This document shows, piece after piece, positions 21,522-32,175 of a DNA stretch of 64,000 nucleotides (position 1 is the first letter of the stretch; every line of letters begins with the position of its first letter). The stretch spans positions 2,170,001 through 2,234,000 of the forward strand of contig NZ_AP019654.1 in assembly GCF_009938205.1 (NCBI RefSeq), in the 5' to 3' direction. The notes under the pieces are model-generated. The model saw only the letters and a list, made by a program, of their open reading frames with translations, was not told where the DNA came from and did not search any database. This stretch comes from Vibrio panuliri (GTDB lineage: Bacteria; Pseudomonadota; Gammaproteobacteria; Enterobacterales; Vibrionaceae). The translations under genes were made by a program, and so were the position numbers.

Positions 21522-22475
21522 ATGCGAGTTGTTTTGGGCCCTATGGAGGGCGTTTTGGATCACCTAATGCGTGAGATTCTCACCGACATCAATGACTACG
21601 ATTTGTGTGTCACTGAGTTTGTGCGAGTTGTCGATCAACGCCTACCAGAACATGTATTTAAACGTCTCTGCCCTGAACTTGAGCAAGGATCACAAACCAA
21701 GTCGGGTGTGCCAGTCCACATTCAGTTACTTGGTCAAGACCCTCACTGGATGGCTGAAAACGCCGTCATGGCGGCAGAACTTGGCGCGAAAGGCATCGAT
21801 TTAAACTTTGGCTGCCCCGCTAAACTGGTTAACAAGAGCAAAGGGGGCGCCGCTTTGTTGCAGCACCCTGAGCTGATTCATCGCGTTGTAAAAGCTTGTC
21901 GAGAAGCGGTTGATGAGCGCATTCCTGTCACAGCAAAGATTCGCCTTGGTTGGGAAAACCCTGATGACTGTTTTGAAATCGTTAGTGCCATTGAATCTGC
22001 TGGCGCTAACGAACTGACTGTTCACGCCCGCACCAAAGAAGGTGGATATAAAGCGAGTGAGATTAAGTGGGACTATATCAATCAAATTCGCCAACGTAGT
22101 TCGATTCCCTTAATCGCCAATGGTGAGATTTGGAACTATCAAGATGGTCAGAACTGTATTGCCACAACTGGCATCGATTCACTGATGGTATGTCGCGGCG
22201 CATTCAATGTGCCAAACCTTGGCAATGTCGTGAAACATAACGCCACTGTGATGCCATGGTCGGAAGTTGTCGAATTGATGTTGGTTTATTCACAATACGA
22301 AATCAAAGGCGACAAAGGGCTCTACTACCCAAACCGTATTAAACAATGGTTCGCATATTTGCGTAACCAATACCCTGAAGCTGCCGAGTTATTCCGTGAA
22401 ATTCGCACTTTCAACAAAGCCGCGCCGATCGTTGAGCATCTGCAACGCTACCGCGATCAACTCGTCGCCGCATAA
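21522..22475 (+). CDS. dusC: tRNA-dihydrouridine(16) synthase DusC
   Basis: DusC reduces uridine 16 in the tRNA D-loop, using FMN and NADPH. The 317-aa protein has the Dus TIM barrel with GPMEGVLDHLMREI at the N-terminus. The catalytic Cys is in LNFGCPAKLVNKSKGGAALL, and the FMN-binding VHARTKEGGY and IANGEI motifs follow. The start with LGPMEG distinguishes DusC from DusA and DusB. The ribosome site is folded into the preceding terminator hairpin, so translation or readthrough may be controlled. Confidence 0.94.
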   Translation: MRVVLGPMEGVLDHLMREILTDINDYDLCVTEFVRVVDQRLPEHVFKRLCPELEQGSQTKSGVPVHIQLLGQDPHWMAENAVMAAELGAKGIDLNFGCPAKLVNKSKGGAALLQHPELIHRVVKACREAVDERIPVTAKIRLGWENPDDCFEIVSAIESAGANELTVHARTKEGGYKASEIKWDYINQIRQRSSIPLIANGEIWNYQDGQNCIATTGIDSLMVCRGAFNVPNLGNVVKHNATVMPWSEVVELMLVYSQYEIKGDKGLYYPNRIKQWFAYLRNQYPEAAELFREIRTFNKAAPIVEHLQRYRDQLVAA

Positions 22476-22480
22476 CAAAT

Positions 22481-22504
22481 AAAGCCCATCACTCGATGGG
22501 CTTT
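22481..22504. terminator. Bidirectional terminator between dusC and the ABC operon
   Basis: Ten-base arms AAAGCCCATC and GATGGGCTTT around ACTC, between converging transcripts. Confidence 0.85.
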
Positions 22505-22537
22505 ATTGTCTCTAGTCACGGGTATATAGACTGATAT

Positions 22538-23332
22538 CTAATTCAACAACAGACTATCATCCGCCAACTCTTCACCTCGTACTTTGGAGAACATCTCCAG
22601 TAAATCAGGCACTCCCATATTTGCGCGCTGTTCACCCGTTACATCAAGAACAATCTCGCCTTGATGCAACATAACGGTTCGATCACCGCACGCTAATGCA
22701 TCTTTCATTGAGTGAGTGACCATCATCACCGTAAGGTTAAATTCGGCTACGATACGCTTCGTGAGATCGATGATAAACGCTGCCATACGTGGATCGAGGG
22801 CTGCGGTGTGCTCATCAAGCAAAAGCAATTTACTGTCTGACAATGTTGCCATCACCAAGCTCACTGCTTGCCGCTGACCACCAGAAAGTAGACCAATGTT
22901 GTCCCCTAAACGATCTTCTAAACCTAACCCCAAAATACTGATGCGTTCTTGGAACAATTTACGTCGGTTGGTAGATAAGGAATGACTCCACCCTCGCCGC
23001 TTGCCACGCATATAAGCGAGTGCCATGTTCTCTTCAATGGTCAAGTCACCACACGTTCCAGCCAGCGGGTCTTGGAACACACGCGCACACCGAGTCGCCC
23101 GTTGCGCCACGGTTTGACGTGTCACATCTTGCTCATCAATCACTACCCGTCCGCCAACCATTGGGGTTTCACCAGTCACCGCACCTAATAAAGTCGATTT
23201 CCCCGCCCCATTGGAGCCGATCACAGTCAAAAATTGGTGTTCAGGCACCTCAAGACTCACTCCCTTCAAGGCCCGATTTTCCAAAATCGTGCCGGGGTTA
23301 AAAGTCACTTGAATATCATCTAAACGAATCAT
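22538..23332 (-). CDS. ABC importer ATP-binding protein (DUF534-type system)
   Basis: A 264-aa ABC ATPase. Walker A GSNGAGKST is near residues 37-45, the signature is LLSGGQRQAV, Walker B is LLLLDEHTAALD, and the H-loop is in VTHSMKD. Its ATG overlaps the permease stop (ATGA), so the two are translationally coupled. It is the last gene of the SBP-permease-ATPase operon read leftward. The closest described relatives are importers with DUF534 binding proteins, such as streptococcal TrpXYZ; the substrate here is not proven. Confidence 0.88.
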   Translation of the reverse strand: MIRLDDIQVTFNPGTILENRALKGVSLEVPEHQFLTVIGSNGAGKSTLLGAVTGETPMVGGRVVIDEQDVTRQTVAQRATRCARVFQDPLAGTCGDLTIEENMALAYMRGKRRGWSHSLSTNRRKLFQERISILGLGLEDRLGDNIGLLSGGQRQAVSLVMATLSDSKLLLLDEHTAALDPRMAAFIIDLTKRIVAEFNLTVMMVTHSMKDALACGDRTVMLHQGEIVLDVTGEQRANMGVPDLLEMFSKVRGEELADDSLLLN

Positions 23333-24264
23333 ACCGCTTCTCCTGATCCTTTGGCGCCGGTGCTGCTGATACCGACGCTACGTGGCTTTTTTGCCCGATA
23401 ATGGCTGCGAATCTTAGGGGCTATCAGTGCCATTGCGACCAATACCGCTGTGACTAAGTTGAGGTCTGACGCTTGCAAACCAAACATGCCAGTACTCAAG
23501 GCAAACGCCACCGCCAAACGGTAGAGAACCGAACCAACAATAACGGCAACCACCGCTATCCAGATTTTACGCCCCGGAATTAAGGTTTGTCCCAAAATCA
23601 CCGCCGCAAGACCGACGACAATCGTACCCGTTCCTGAGGTCACATCCGCAAAGCTATTGGTTTGAGCAAACAGTGCACCAGCAAAACCAACAAAGCCATT
23701 AGAGAGCGCCAAACCGAAGTAGGTATAAAACGACGTACTCGCGCCTTGCGCTGAAACCATACGTGCATTCACGCCTGTCGCGCGCAGCCCCAAGCCAAAA
23801 TCACTGTTTAGCAGCCTGACCACAAACCAAGCTGAAAACAGAACCAACACCCCAACCACCAGCGGGCGCATTAATACGGGATCACCCATAGTTTCAAACG
23901 GAGTCAAAATGGTTTCTTCCCCGAGTAACGCCATATTGGGCCGTCCCATAATGCGGATATTGATAGAAAATGCGGCGATCATGGTAAGAATTGAGGCTAA
24001 TAGGTGCAAAATGCCACATTTAACCGCAAGAAAAGCCGTCACCCAGCCAGTCATGGCCCCAGCTATGATCGCCATGCCCGTCGCAACCCAAGGGTCGATA
24101 CCAGCAACGATGGCTGTCGCGGCAACCGCAGCTCCCATGGGGAAGCTACCATCAACGCTCAGATCAGGAAAATCGAGTACGCGAAAGGTCAGGTAGACGC
24201 CAAGCGCCACCAAACCGTAGACAAGTCCTATTTCAAGCGCACCGAAAAAAGCAAAAGCAGACAT
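23329..24264 (-). CDS. ABC importer permease (DUF534-type system)
   Basis: A 311-aa inner-membrane permease of the branched-chain/ribose type, with about eight hydrophobic segments. It starts MSAFAFFGALEIGLVYGLVALGVYLTFRVLDFPDLSVDGSF in the family style, here ending in a short basic tail. It lies 68 bp after the binding protein gene and overlaps the ATPase gene by 4 bp. Probably a homodimeric channel for the substrate delivered by the adjacent binding protein. Confidence 0.87.
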   Translation of the reverse strand: MSAFAFFGALEIGLVYGLVALGVYLTFRVLDFPDLSVDGSFPMGAAVAATAIVAGIDPWVATGMAIIAGAMTGWVTAFLAVKCGILHLLASILTMIAAFSINIRIMGRPNMALLGEETILTPFETMGDPVLMRPLVVGVLVLFSAWFVVRLLNSDFGLGLRATGVNARMVSAQGASTSFYTYFGLALSNGFVGFAGALFAQTNSFADVTSGTGTIVVGLAAVILGQTLIPGRKIWIAVVAVIVGSVLYRLAVAFALSTGMFGLQASDLNLVTAVLVAMALIAPKIRSHYRAKKPRSVGISSTGAKGSGEAV

Positions 24265-24332
24265 AAAAACTCCCTTTCTGCTTAAGTAGGACGAGCGACA
24301 AAGCCACCCGCCCTATTTAATACGATGTCGGT

Positions 24333-25301
24333 TTACTTAACGCTTTTCGTTGCGCGCTCTAGAACAGATTGAGGAAGCTCAATGCCTAGCTTATCTGCCG
24401 CAGTAAGGTTGACCACAAGATCCGAACCTTTGGCGACTTTGACATCCAGCTCACCGGGTTGCTTACCCTCGAGGATCTCGGCAACGTAATCTGCCGTTTG
24501 AACCCCTACTTGGTAGTAGTCAAAACCTAAGCTGGCGATGGCACCTTTCTCAACATAAGACGTTGCCCCACCAAGGACTGGCGTTTTAGCTTGATTGGCA
24601 GCGACGATCATTCCTTCAATCGCACTTGCAACGGTATTGTCAGTTGGCGCATAGATAACATCTGATTTTGCCGCAATCGCTTGGGTTGCTGATTGAACAT
24701 CCGCACTTTTTAGTGCTGTCGCCTCAACCACTTCAATACCTTGCTGCTGCGCGTGCTGTTTTAGCAACTCAACCAAAGTCACCGCATTGGCTTCACCCGG
24801 GTTAAACACTACGCCAATTGACTTCACATTCGGTAGGATCTCTTGAATCAACTGCACATGTTGACCAACGGGAGATAGGTCAGACAGACCAGTAACATTC
24901 TTACCCGGCTGCGCCAACTGGCTCACCAATTTGGCACCAACGGGGTCTGTCACAGCGGTAAAGACGACAGGAATATCCCGCGTCGCAGAGACAAGAGCTT
25001 GAGCGGTAGGCGTCGCGATACCAACCAAGACATCTGGTCTTTCACCCACATATTGGCGGGCAATTTGCACCGCTATAGCAGGGTTGCCCTGTGCTGTTTT
25101 GTAGTCAAAATCAAGATTCTTACCTTGTTCATAGCCTTTCGCTTTAAGGCCATCAACCAAACCTTGACGTGTTGCATCCAGTGCGGGGTGTTCAACAATT
25201 TGAGATACGGCAACTTTGGCTGTTTTTGCCATAACGCTTTGCGACGATAATAATGCGATACCTGCAAGAACGGCAGTTGCGATTGCTTTGCCTGCTTTCA
25301 T
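24333..25301 (-). CDS. ABC importer substrate-binding protein, DUF534 family
   Basis: A 322-aa periplasmic binding protein. I set the start at the ATG 25299-25301: AAGGAG lies just upstream, and the protein then begins with a normal signal peptide (MKAGKAIATAVLAGIALLSS, cleavage after SVMA). The mature protein has the two-lobed DUF534 pattern, with KVAVSQIVEHPALDATRQG and later GVVFNPGEANAVT. Relatives bind tryptophan, tyrosine or other small molecules. I saw no T-box, TyrR or TrpR site upstream that would name the ligand. Confidence 0.87.
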   Translation of the reverse strand: MKAGKAIATAVLAGIALLSSQSVMAKTAKVAVSQIVEHPALDATRQGLVDGLKAKGYEQGKNLDFDYKTAQGNPAIAVQIARQYVGERPDVLVGIATPTAQALVSATRDIPVVFTAVTDPVGAKLVSQLAQPGKNVTGLSDLSPVGQHVQLIQEILPNVKSIGVVFNPGEANAVTLVELLKQHAQQQGIEVVEATALKSADVQSATQAIAAKSDVIYAPTDNTVASAIEGMIVAANQAKTPVLGGATSYVEKGAIASLGFDYYQVGVQTADYVAEILEGKQPGELDVKVAKGSDLVVNLTAADKLGIELPQSVLERATKSVK

Positions 25302-25481
25302 CTTAACTCCTTGATTTAAGCAATGATGGGGATGTTGTGTTTTCGCCAATCGAGTTGGCTTTATATAATTAGTATTTTTCTGCGTACTTTTTGTACGTCA
25401 CCATCATTATTACCAATAACTTCCTCAAATGGGAAGTGAGTTTTAACATCAAAGCAACAAAAATCAGCAAATCGCGATGTC

Positions 25482-26681
25482 TTAATCTGCCTGTCTATTC
25501 GCCTGAAGCAAAATGTTGCGTGGCGTCACGTCACGGCCACAAAACTCTCGTAGCGTGACTTGATAACCGTGTTGCTGCAAATAGATGGCTTTATCGAGTA
25601 CAAGCCACAACTCCAGACCACGCTTAAACAGTTGCTGTACCAAGCTAAGTTTTTCCATACGCCAAAAGCGCAGTTCTCCTTTCGCCAGATATTCCTCACT
25701 GTCAAAGGCGGGTAACACTAAGTCTTTTTCTGTCGCTGCCCAGTGGCAAAATGACTCGAAGCCCTCACTCAGTTGCGATTTTTTAATGCTTGGAATCGGC
25801 ACATATTCGGACAAAGCGAGTTTTTCTTGCAACAAAATATCGAAACCTAAACGGTAACTCATCTCCTCAAGTCGATGGCGTTTGACTCGCTCACCACCAG
25901 TCACCAACTCTTGCAATGGGATACGCAACTCTGACTTACTTAAACGCAATGCCGACTGTTTTGCCGGTTGCGACAGCGCTTGATAACTTTCTGATTGAAT
26001 CAGATGATAACAACATGGTGACAGGCTGATTGCAGGCAATTGGCTCTTGACGGCTTTATCGATCAAACTGACATGCAGATCGCCGCAAGCATGCAATGCT
26101 ACAGCGTGCTGTTGGCGATTAAAGACACCTATCGATTCTTCCGCAAACGCATCGCCTTGGATAAACTGCATGGGTAATTTCTGCTTAATCGCTTCGGCTT
26201 GCCCAGACTCACACAGTGCCTGTTGAAACTCAAAACTGGTGACTTTTTGTTGGCTTTGACTGGCGAGAATACGCCCGAGAAATCCTTTACCTGAACACCA
26301 CTCCAACCATTCAGTCCCCGCTTTTAACTGCAGAGCAGACTCACCCATCGCGAGTATTTGTTGCAACTTACGTCCAGGAACACCGGTATCAATCCCCCGT
26401 TCCAGTTGTAAACCAGACAAAGAGACTTGCGGTAAACGAAGTTGCTCAAGGAAGTGAATCAACTTAGGGAAAAATGGGGCACAAGCTTGAGTTAATGCAT
26501 CGCCATTTTGCTTGTAATACTCAACTTGCTGGGGAGTTAACTGACTAAGCCATTCACAAAGCGATGGATTGTGCTGTAACCAAGGCAAATGAGGTAGCTT
26601 TGAGGCAAAGAAGGGTTCAAAACGCCAATAATCTTGATATTGGGTTAGATAGGTATCTATGGAGTGAAACAGGTTTTGCAT
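25482..26681 (-). CDS. Class I SAM-dependent methyltransferase (Methyltransf_32-like)
   Basis: A 399-aa protein. SAM-binding motif I is visible in EWLEWCSGKGFLGRILA near the middle. A Cys-Cys-Tyr-His cluster (SLSPCCYHLIQ) follows, as in the methyltransferase-32 family, whose members carry this after motif IV. The ATG at 26681 is chosen over 26708 because GAGGGA lies just upstream of it. No signal peptide is seen. Target is unknown. It is a single gene between the DUF534 importer and cysB. Confidence 0.8.
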   Translation of the reverse strand: MQNLFHSIDTYLTQYQDYWRFEPFFASKLPHLPWLQHNPSLCEWLSQLTPQQVEYYKQNGDALTQACAPFFPKLIHFLEQLRLPQVSLSGLQLERGIDTGVPGRKLQQILAMGESALQLKAGTEWLEWCSGKGFLGRILASQSQQKVTSFEFQQALCESGQAEAIKQKLPMQFIQGDAFAEESIGVFNRQQHAVALHACGDLHVSLIDKAVKSQLPAISLSPCCYHLIQSESYQALSQPAKQSALRLSKSELRIPLQELVTGGERVKRHRLEEMSYRLGFDILLQEKLALSEYVPIPSIKKSQLSEGFESFCHWAATEKDLVLPAFDSEEYLAKGELRFWRMEKLSLVQQLFKRGLELWLVLDKAIYLQQHGYQVTLREFCGRDVTPRNILLQANRQAD

Positions 26682-26748
26682 TCTTCCCTCTAGTTGGCGG
26701 CATTGCAAGCGCCAATTCTAGAGGGAAGTGCTCGATTTGAGTAGTCAA

Positions 26749-28076
<1,328 letters not shown>

Positions 28077-28841
28077 ATGAATATTGGTTTAATCATTGCT
28101 CTTGTAGCGATTTTGTTGGTACTCGTGCTGGGTTACAACATCATCCTGCAGTACAACGCAAAAGTCGCCACAGCGAAAAAGCAAGAAAGTGCACGTTATA
28201 TCGCGATTATCGATGCCACCGAAGAGCTGATCGGACACGCCCATCACATGCCGTACAGCAAGAGCCTGCTGCTTTGCCTGAACAACCGTATTCTTGATGC
28301 TGTGCAAAATATGCATGAGCTTGATCCTAAGAACAAGCAACTAGAACAGCGGGTTGAGCATGTAAAACAGCAAATCGAAAACTTGCGAGAAAACTTCCAA
28401 GGTGGCGAAAGCGCAGCGTTTAAGGTGCCAAGCAATGACAAACAAGCGATTGTGATGCTGAAACTGGTGAAACGCCTACGCGATACAATTCGCAACGAAC
28501 ACAACAAAGGTCGTTTTGATACCGAAGCCTATGTTGCAGAAAACGCACGCCTCGAGACCATTCAAATTCGTATTAACATCGAAAACGTCATCAAGCGTTC
28601 AAATGATGCGATTGTACGTGGACAACCAGGCACTGCCATTCAGTTACTGCGTAAAGGGCTTGATGTACTGAGTACTAAAAATGACCCATACTCAGTGCAA
28701 GCTAAAGAGAAGTTAAAAACCATGTTTGACGACCTCGAAAAACGCCGTCAGACTCAAAACGCATCTGAGCAACAACAAATCCTCGACAAACAGCGCGAAG
28801 AGGATATGGACGTGCTCTTTGGTGAAAAGAAAAAGTGGTAA
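28077..28841 (+). CDS. Membrane-anchored coiled-coil protein of unknown function
   Basis: A 254-aa protein from the ATG at 28077. One N-terminal membrane helix (GLIIALVAILLVLVLGYNII, residues 4-23) is followed by a long charged helical region with coiled-coil character (KNKQLEQRVEHVKQQIENLREN and the Glu/Gln-rich C-terminus ending EDMDVLFGEKKKW). The bulk is probably cytoplasmic. No catalytic motif is seen. An upstream in-frame extension from 27990 lacks a ribosome site. It is closed by its own terminator before miaE. Confidence 0.75.
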   Translation: MNIGLIIALVAILLVLVLGYNIILQYNAKVATAKKQESARYIAIIDATEELIGHAHHMPYSKSLLLCLNNRILDAVQNMHELDPKNKQLEQRVEHVKQQIENLRENFQGGESAAFKVPSNDKQAIVMLKLVKRLRDTIRNEHNKGRFDTEAYVAENARLETIQIRINIENVIKRSNDAIVRGQPGTAIQLLRKGLDVLSTKNDPYSVQAKEKLKTMFDDLEKRRQTQNASEQQQILDKQREEDMDVLFGEKKKW

Positions 28842-28862
28842 TATAATCACTATTATTGTTTT

Positions 28863-28889
28863 AAAAGGTCGCAACTGCGGCCTTTTTTT
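28863..28889 (+). terminator. Terminator after the 254-aa gene
   Basis: Arms AAAAGGTCGC and GCGGCCTTTT (one T-G pair) with loop AACT, ending in seven T residues; it starts 22 bp past the stop and 16 bp before miaE. Confidence 0.85.
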
Positions 28890-28904
28890 ATAAGAAGTAA
28901 AGTC

Positions 28905-29681
28905 ATGCAATCACTAGAACAATACCAACAACTGCTCACACCAATAAACCAGTTTCTACACTGCCCCACCCCCGATGCGTGGATTAAAAAAGCCAGTCAA
29001 CCTGACAGCTTGGCAACCATACTGATCGATCATCTACTTTGTGAGTTAAAGGCAGGGCAATCTGCAATGTTCCTTATTCGCAAATATGCCGTCGATAAAA
29101 GTAGCGCGCACAATCTCTTAGACTGGTTTAAGCCCTACGAAGATTTTGCTTATCGCGGAATCGGCTCCCTCGCCACATTGAAAGGAAAGAGTCATATCTC
29201 CAAAGCGATAATGGCAAAATCAGACTCACCGTATAGCCAAGGTCTGATCGACAAAATGATGCTTCTGATTAAAGAGGAGCTACATCATTTCTATCAAGTG
29301 CTGGAAATCATGGAAAGTCGCGGTATTGCCTATGAGCCTATTCCAGCCAGTCGCTATGCCAAAGGGCTAATCTCGAAAATGGCAACTCACGAGCCGCAAA
29401 CGTTGGTGGATAAGTTGATTATTGGTGCCTATATCGAAGCCCGATCCTGTGAGCGTTTTGCCAAACTTGCCCCCTACATGGATGATGACATAGCCAAGTT
29501 CTACATCTCGCTACTGCGCTCTGAAGCGCGTCACTATCAAGATTACTTAGTGTTAGCGCAAGAAATCGCGGGGAAAGACATTTCTGAGCGTATCGCGATG
29601 TTTGGTCGAGTAGAAGCAGAGCTGATCTCAACTGCGGATAACGACTTTAAGTTTCATAGTGGTGTGCCGAACCCAACTTAA
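28905..29681 (+). CDS. miaE: tRNA-(ms2io6A37) hydroxylase MiaE
   Basis: MiaE is an oxygen-dependent diiron enzyme that hydroxylates the isopentenyl group of ms2i6A37 in tRNA. The 258-aa protein is a ferritin-like four-helix bundle. Iron ligands are recognisable in LLCELKAGQSA, KEELHHFYQVLEIM, EARSCERF and RSEARHYQDY. It lies directly after a terminator, so it has its own promoter or depends on readthrough, and converges with pyrF. Confidence 0.93.
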   Translation: MQSLEQYQQLLTPINQFLHCPTPDAWIKKASQPDSLATILIDHLLCELKAGQSAMFLIRKYAVDKSSAHNLLDWFKPYEDFAYRGIGSLATLKGKSHISKAIMAKSDSPYSQGLIDKMMLLIKEELHHFYQVLEIMESRGIAYEPIPASRYAKGLISKMATHEPQTLVDKLIIGAYIEARSCERFAKLAPYMDDDIAKFYISLLRSEARHYQDYLVLAQEIAGKDISERIAMFGRVEAELISTADNDFKFHSGVPNPT

Positions 29682-29698
29682 CCATGGTTAAAAAGTAA

Positions 29699-29724
29699 AA
29701 AAGGTCAGCGTTTGCTGACCTTTT
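29699..29724. terminator. Bidirectional terminator between miaE and pyrF
   Basis: Arms AAAAGGTCAGC and GCTGACCTTTT around GTTT, between converging genes. Confidence 0.88.
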
Positions 29725-29742
29725 GCTTTCTGTTCGAATCAA

Positions 29743-30438
29743 TTACGCCAAAGTGGCATTAATCGCGGCTAATACTGCGGCAGGATCGGCGGCTTGAGTA
29801 ATAGGACGACCAATCACAAGGTAATCTGAGCCTGCTTGGATAGCTTCTACCGGTGTCATAATGCGTTTCTGGTCGCCTTGATCAGAACCCGCAGGGCGGA
29901 TGCCCGGAGTGATCAATTTAAACTCTTGCCCCAACTCTGCTTTCAACATTGAAGATTCATGAGCAGAACATACCACGCCATCTAGACCCGCATTTTTGGT
30001 TAGGTTAGCAAGGCGAATCACTTGATCTTTCGGTGCCATATCTAAGCCAATTCCGGCAAGATCTGGTTGCTCCATGCTAGTCAGTACCGTTACACCAATC
30101 AGCAGTGGACGGTCTTTACCATATGGCTCAAGAATTTCACGAGATGCCGCCATCATGCGCTCACCGCCACTCGCGTGAACGTTCACCATCCATACACCCA
30201 TTTCTGCTGCTGCGCGAACTGCTTTAGAGCAGGTATTGGGAATATCATGGAACTTAAGGTCAAGGAACACGGAAAAGCCACGTTGATGAAGCTCTTTGAC
30301 GAAATCAGGACCAAACAGCGTAAACATCTCCTTACCTACTTTTAGACGGCATGACGCTGGGTCAATACGGTCAACAAAAGCTAATGCATCCGCACGGTTG
30401 TCATAATCCAATGCCACAATGACTTTTTGGTCGATCAT
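29743..30438 (-). CDS. pyrF: Orotidine 5'-phosphate decarboxylase
   Basis: PyrF makes UMP from OMP, the last step of de novo pyrimidine synthesis. The 231-aa protein has the catalytic Asp-Lys-Asp series in [10 protein letters not shown] (Asp60, Lys62, Asp65) and the phosphate-binding VIGRPIT near the C-terminus. AGGAG lies 5 bp before the ATG. It follows lapA-lapB, as in E. coli, but a terminator sits between lapB and pyrF, so expression may be partly separate. Confidence 0.96.
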   Translation of the reverse strand: MIDQKVIVALDYDNRADALAFVDRIDPASCRLKVGKEMFTLFGPDFVKELHQRGFSVFLDLKFHDIPNTCSKAVRAAAEMGVWMVNVHASGGERMMAASREILEPYGKDRPLLIGVTVLTSMEQPDLAGIGLDMAPKDQVIRLANLTKNAGLDGVVCSAHESSMLKAELGQEFKLITPGIRPAGSDQGDQKRIMTPVEAIQAGSDYLVIGRPITQAADPAAVLAAINATLA

Positions 30439-30481
30439 CTCATCTCCTAATTAACTTATCGCTATCAATTTTGTTGTGCTT

Positions 30482-30513
30482 AAAAAAATGCAGTTACTGA
30501 AAAGCAACTGCAT
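30482..30513 (-). terminator. Terminator between lapB and pyrF
   Basis: Arms ATGCAGTT and AACTGCAT with a 10-base loop. Read on the minus strand it ends in seven T residues, 13 bp past the lapB stop. Confidence 0.8.
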
Positions 30514-30525
30514 TAAAAAAATAGT

Positions 30526-31695
30526 TTATTCACCGTCTAAACCACGGATTGGCTTGATCGTCCCCCATCCTTTACATGAAGGACAGTGCCAATACATTGA
30601 ATGTGTTGAGAACCCACATTTACGACAGCGGTAGTGAGGTTTCACTTTCAGTTGCTCACCCACCAACTTTTGTAAGGTCGCCAAACTCTCTTTTGCTCGG
30701 CCCTCTTCCGCATTCATCAGGTGATAGTCCATCAAGCGGAAGAAGCCTTTCATGGTTGGGTTCTTAACTAACTGACGAGTTAGAAGCTCTTGAGCCGCGC
30801 CCGAACCATCATGCTGCGCAACCAACTGCGCTAACATTAGCTCTGCAGATACACCGGACTTGTTAGCAATACATTGGCGTAAGAAATCAAGCAACTCATC
30901 TTCTTGTCCAAGATGATGATAACAGTCGGCTAATGTTGGCAGCACTTCACTGACAAAGTCTGAATCTTGGTCGAGTACCATCGTCATGTATTTGATGGTA
31001 TGCAGGTAATCTTCACTTTCAAGGTAGAGCTTACCCAAGGCAATGCTTGCCCGCACGCACTTAGGATCTTCACTTAGAGCGCGCTTGAAATGGCTGATTG
31101 CTTGGCTACGCTCACCTTCCGCTTGGTCTTGCATCGCCATTTCACAGTAGAAGTGCGCGATACTCACTCGCATGCGTTTGCGCCCCAACTTATAAAGCTG
31201 GGTCGCGTAATAGATGGCTTTCTGCCATTCGCGTGTTTGCTGGTAAATCGCCACCAGTTGTTGCAGGGCTGCTTCACGATGATCCGGCTCTTCAACCAGT
31301 TGCTCGAAAATCTTCTCGGCGCGGTCTAAGAAACCCGATGCCATATAATCTTTCGCTAACTGCTGTAGGGCGATGTTTTTCTGATCGATGGTTAGACCCG
31401 AACGTGAAATGAGGTTTTGGTGGATACGAATTGCGCGGTCAACTTCACCGCGGGAGCGAAACAGGTTACCCAATGCCAAATGCGTATCTATGGTGTCATT
31501 GTCGACTTGAAGCAGCTCAATAAAGTGATCGACCGCTTTGTCAGATTGATCTGACAGCAGCAAGTTCAACCCCGTCACATATTGACGGGAGATCTGATTT
31601 GAGTGCTTCTGCTTGTCTTGCTGAGCGCTACGATTACCCATGTACCAGCCATAGGCTGCAGCAATCGGCAATAACAAGAAGAGTATTTCTAGCAT
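30526..31695 (-). CDS. lapB: Lipopolysaccharide assembly protein B
   Basis: LapB (YciM) adjusts LpxC turnover with FtsH and so sets LPS synthesis. The 389-aa protein has one N-terminal membrane helix (LEILFLLLPIAAAYGWYMG), then a long array of TPR helices facing the cytoplasm. It ends in a rubredoxin-type domain with two CxxC pairs (CRKC and CPSC, in the last 35 residues) binding iron or zinc. It is 25 bp downstream of lapA. Confidence 0.95.
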   Translation of the reverse strand: MLEILFLLLPIAAAYGWYMGNRSAQQDKQKHSNQISRQYVTGLNLLLSDQSDKAVDHFIELLQVDNDTIDTHLALGNLFRSRGEVDRAIRIHQNLISRSGLTIDQKNIALQQLAKDYMASGFLDRAEKIFEQLVEEPDHREAALQQLVAIYQQTREWQKAIYYATQLYKLGRKRMRVSIAHFYCEMAMQDQAEGERSQAISHFKRALSEDPKCVRASIALGKLYLESEDYLHTIKYMTMVLDQDSDFVSEVLPTLADCYHHLGQEDELLDFLRQCIANKSGVSAELMLAQLVAQHDGSGAAQELLTRQLVKNPTMKGFFRLMDYHLMNAEEGRAKESLATLQKLVGEQLKVKPHYRCRKCGFSTHSMYWHCPSCKGWGTIKPIRGLDGE

Positions 31696-31720
31696 TGAGG
31701 AAAAAGCCTACCAGTCTCGA

Positions 31721-31999
31721 TTATGCTTTGCTTTGCTCGACCTCTGTCGAGGTTGGTGTTAGCTTTTTAAGTTGCTTATTCAGTTTGCGGACTTGCAGTT
31801 GAGACTTTAGATGAAGGCTGCCAAAGATAATCCATGCGATCGCAAAGCCTGTCACAAACACTACGCCAAGCAGCGTAGATAAGTGGAAATCGCCCTGAGC
31901 TAACAGGTAGTTAAATGTCACAACTGCTTGATTCTGCGAGCCTAAAGCTAACGCTATTAAGAACAAAGCTAATACGATAACGATTTTTATAATTTTCAT
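31721..31999 (-). CDS. lapA: Lipopolysaccharide assembly protein A
   Basis: LapA (YciS) is a small partner of LapB in the inner membrane. The 92-aa protein has two membrane helices (about residues 3-20 and 41-62) and a Lys/Gln-rich cytoplasmic helical tail (LQVRKLNKQLKKL). Position directly before lapB and length match the E. coli pair. The upstream 176-bp gap separates it from the nitrilase gene. Confidence 0.92.
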   Translation of the reverse strand: MKIIKIVIVLALFLIALALGSQNQAVVTFNYLLAQGDFHLSTLLGVVFVTGFAIAWIIFGSLHLKSQLQVRKLNKQLKKLTPTSTEVEQSKA

Positions 32000-32175
32000 A
32001 GTCCATTACCTATCCTAAAATCGATTGCTAAGATTATGCAGCAAAACGGACATTCAAACCACGGATATTAGCAATATTCTCGAATTTCGCTCTGAAGTGG
32101 CTATCTTATACTCAAATCGCGCGTCACAACGGTACGCGCTTCTCGAGTTTAAAACCGGACTTTGTCCTAAGAAAA

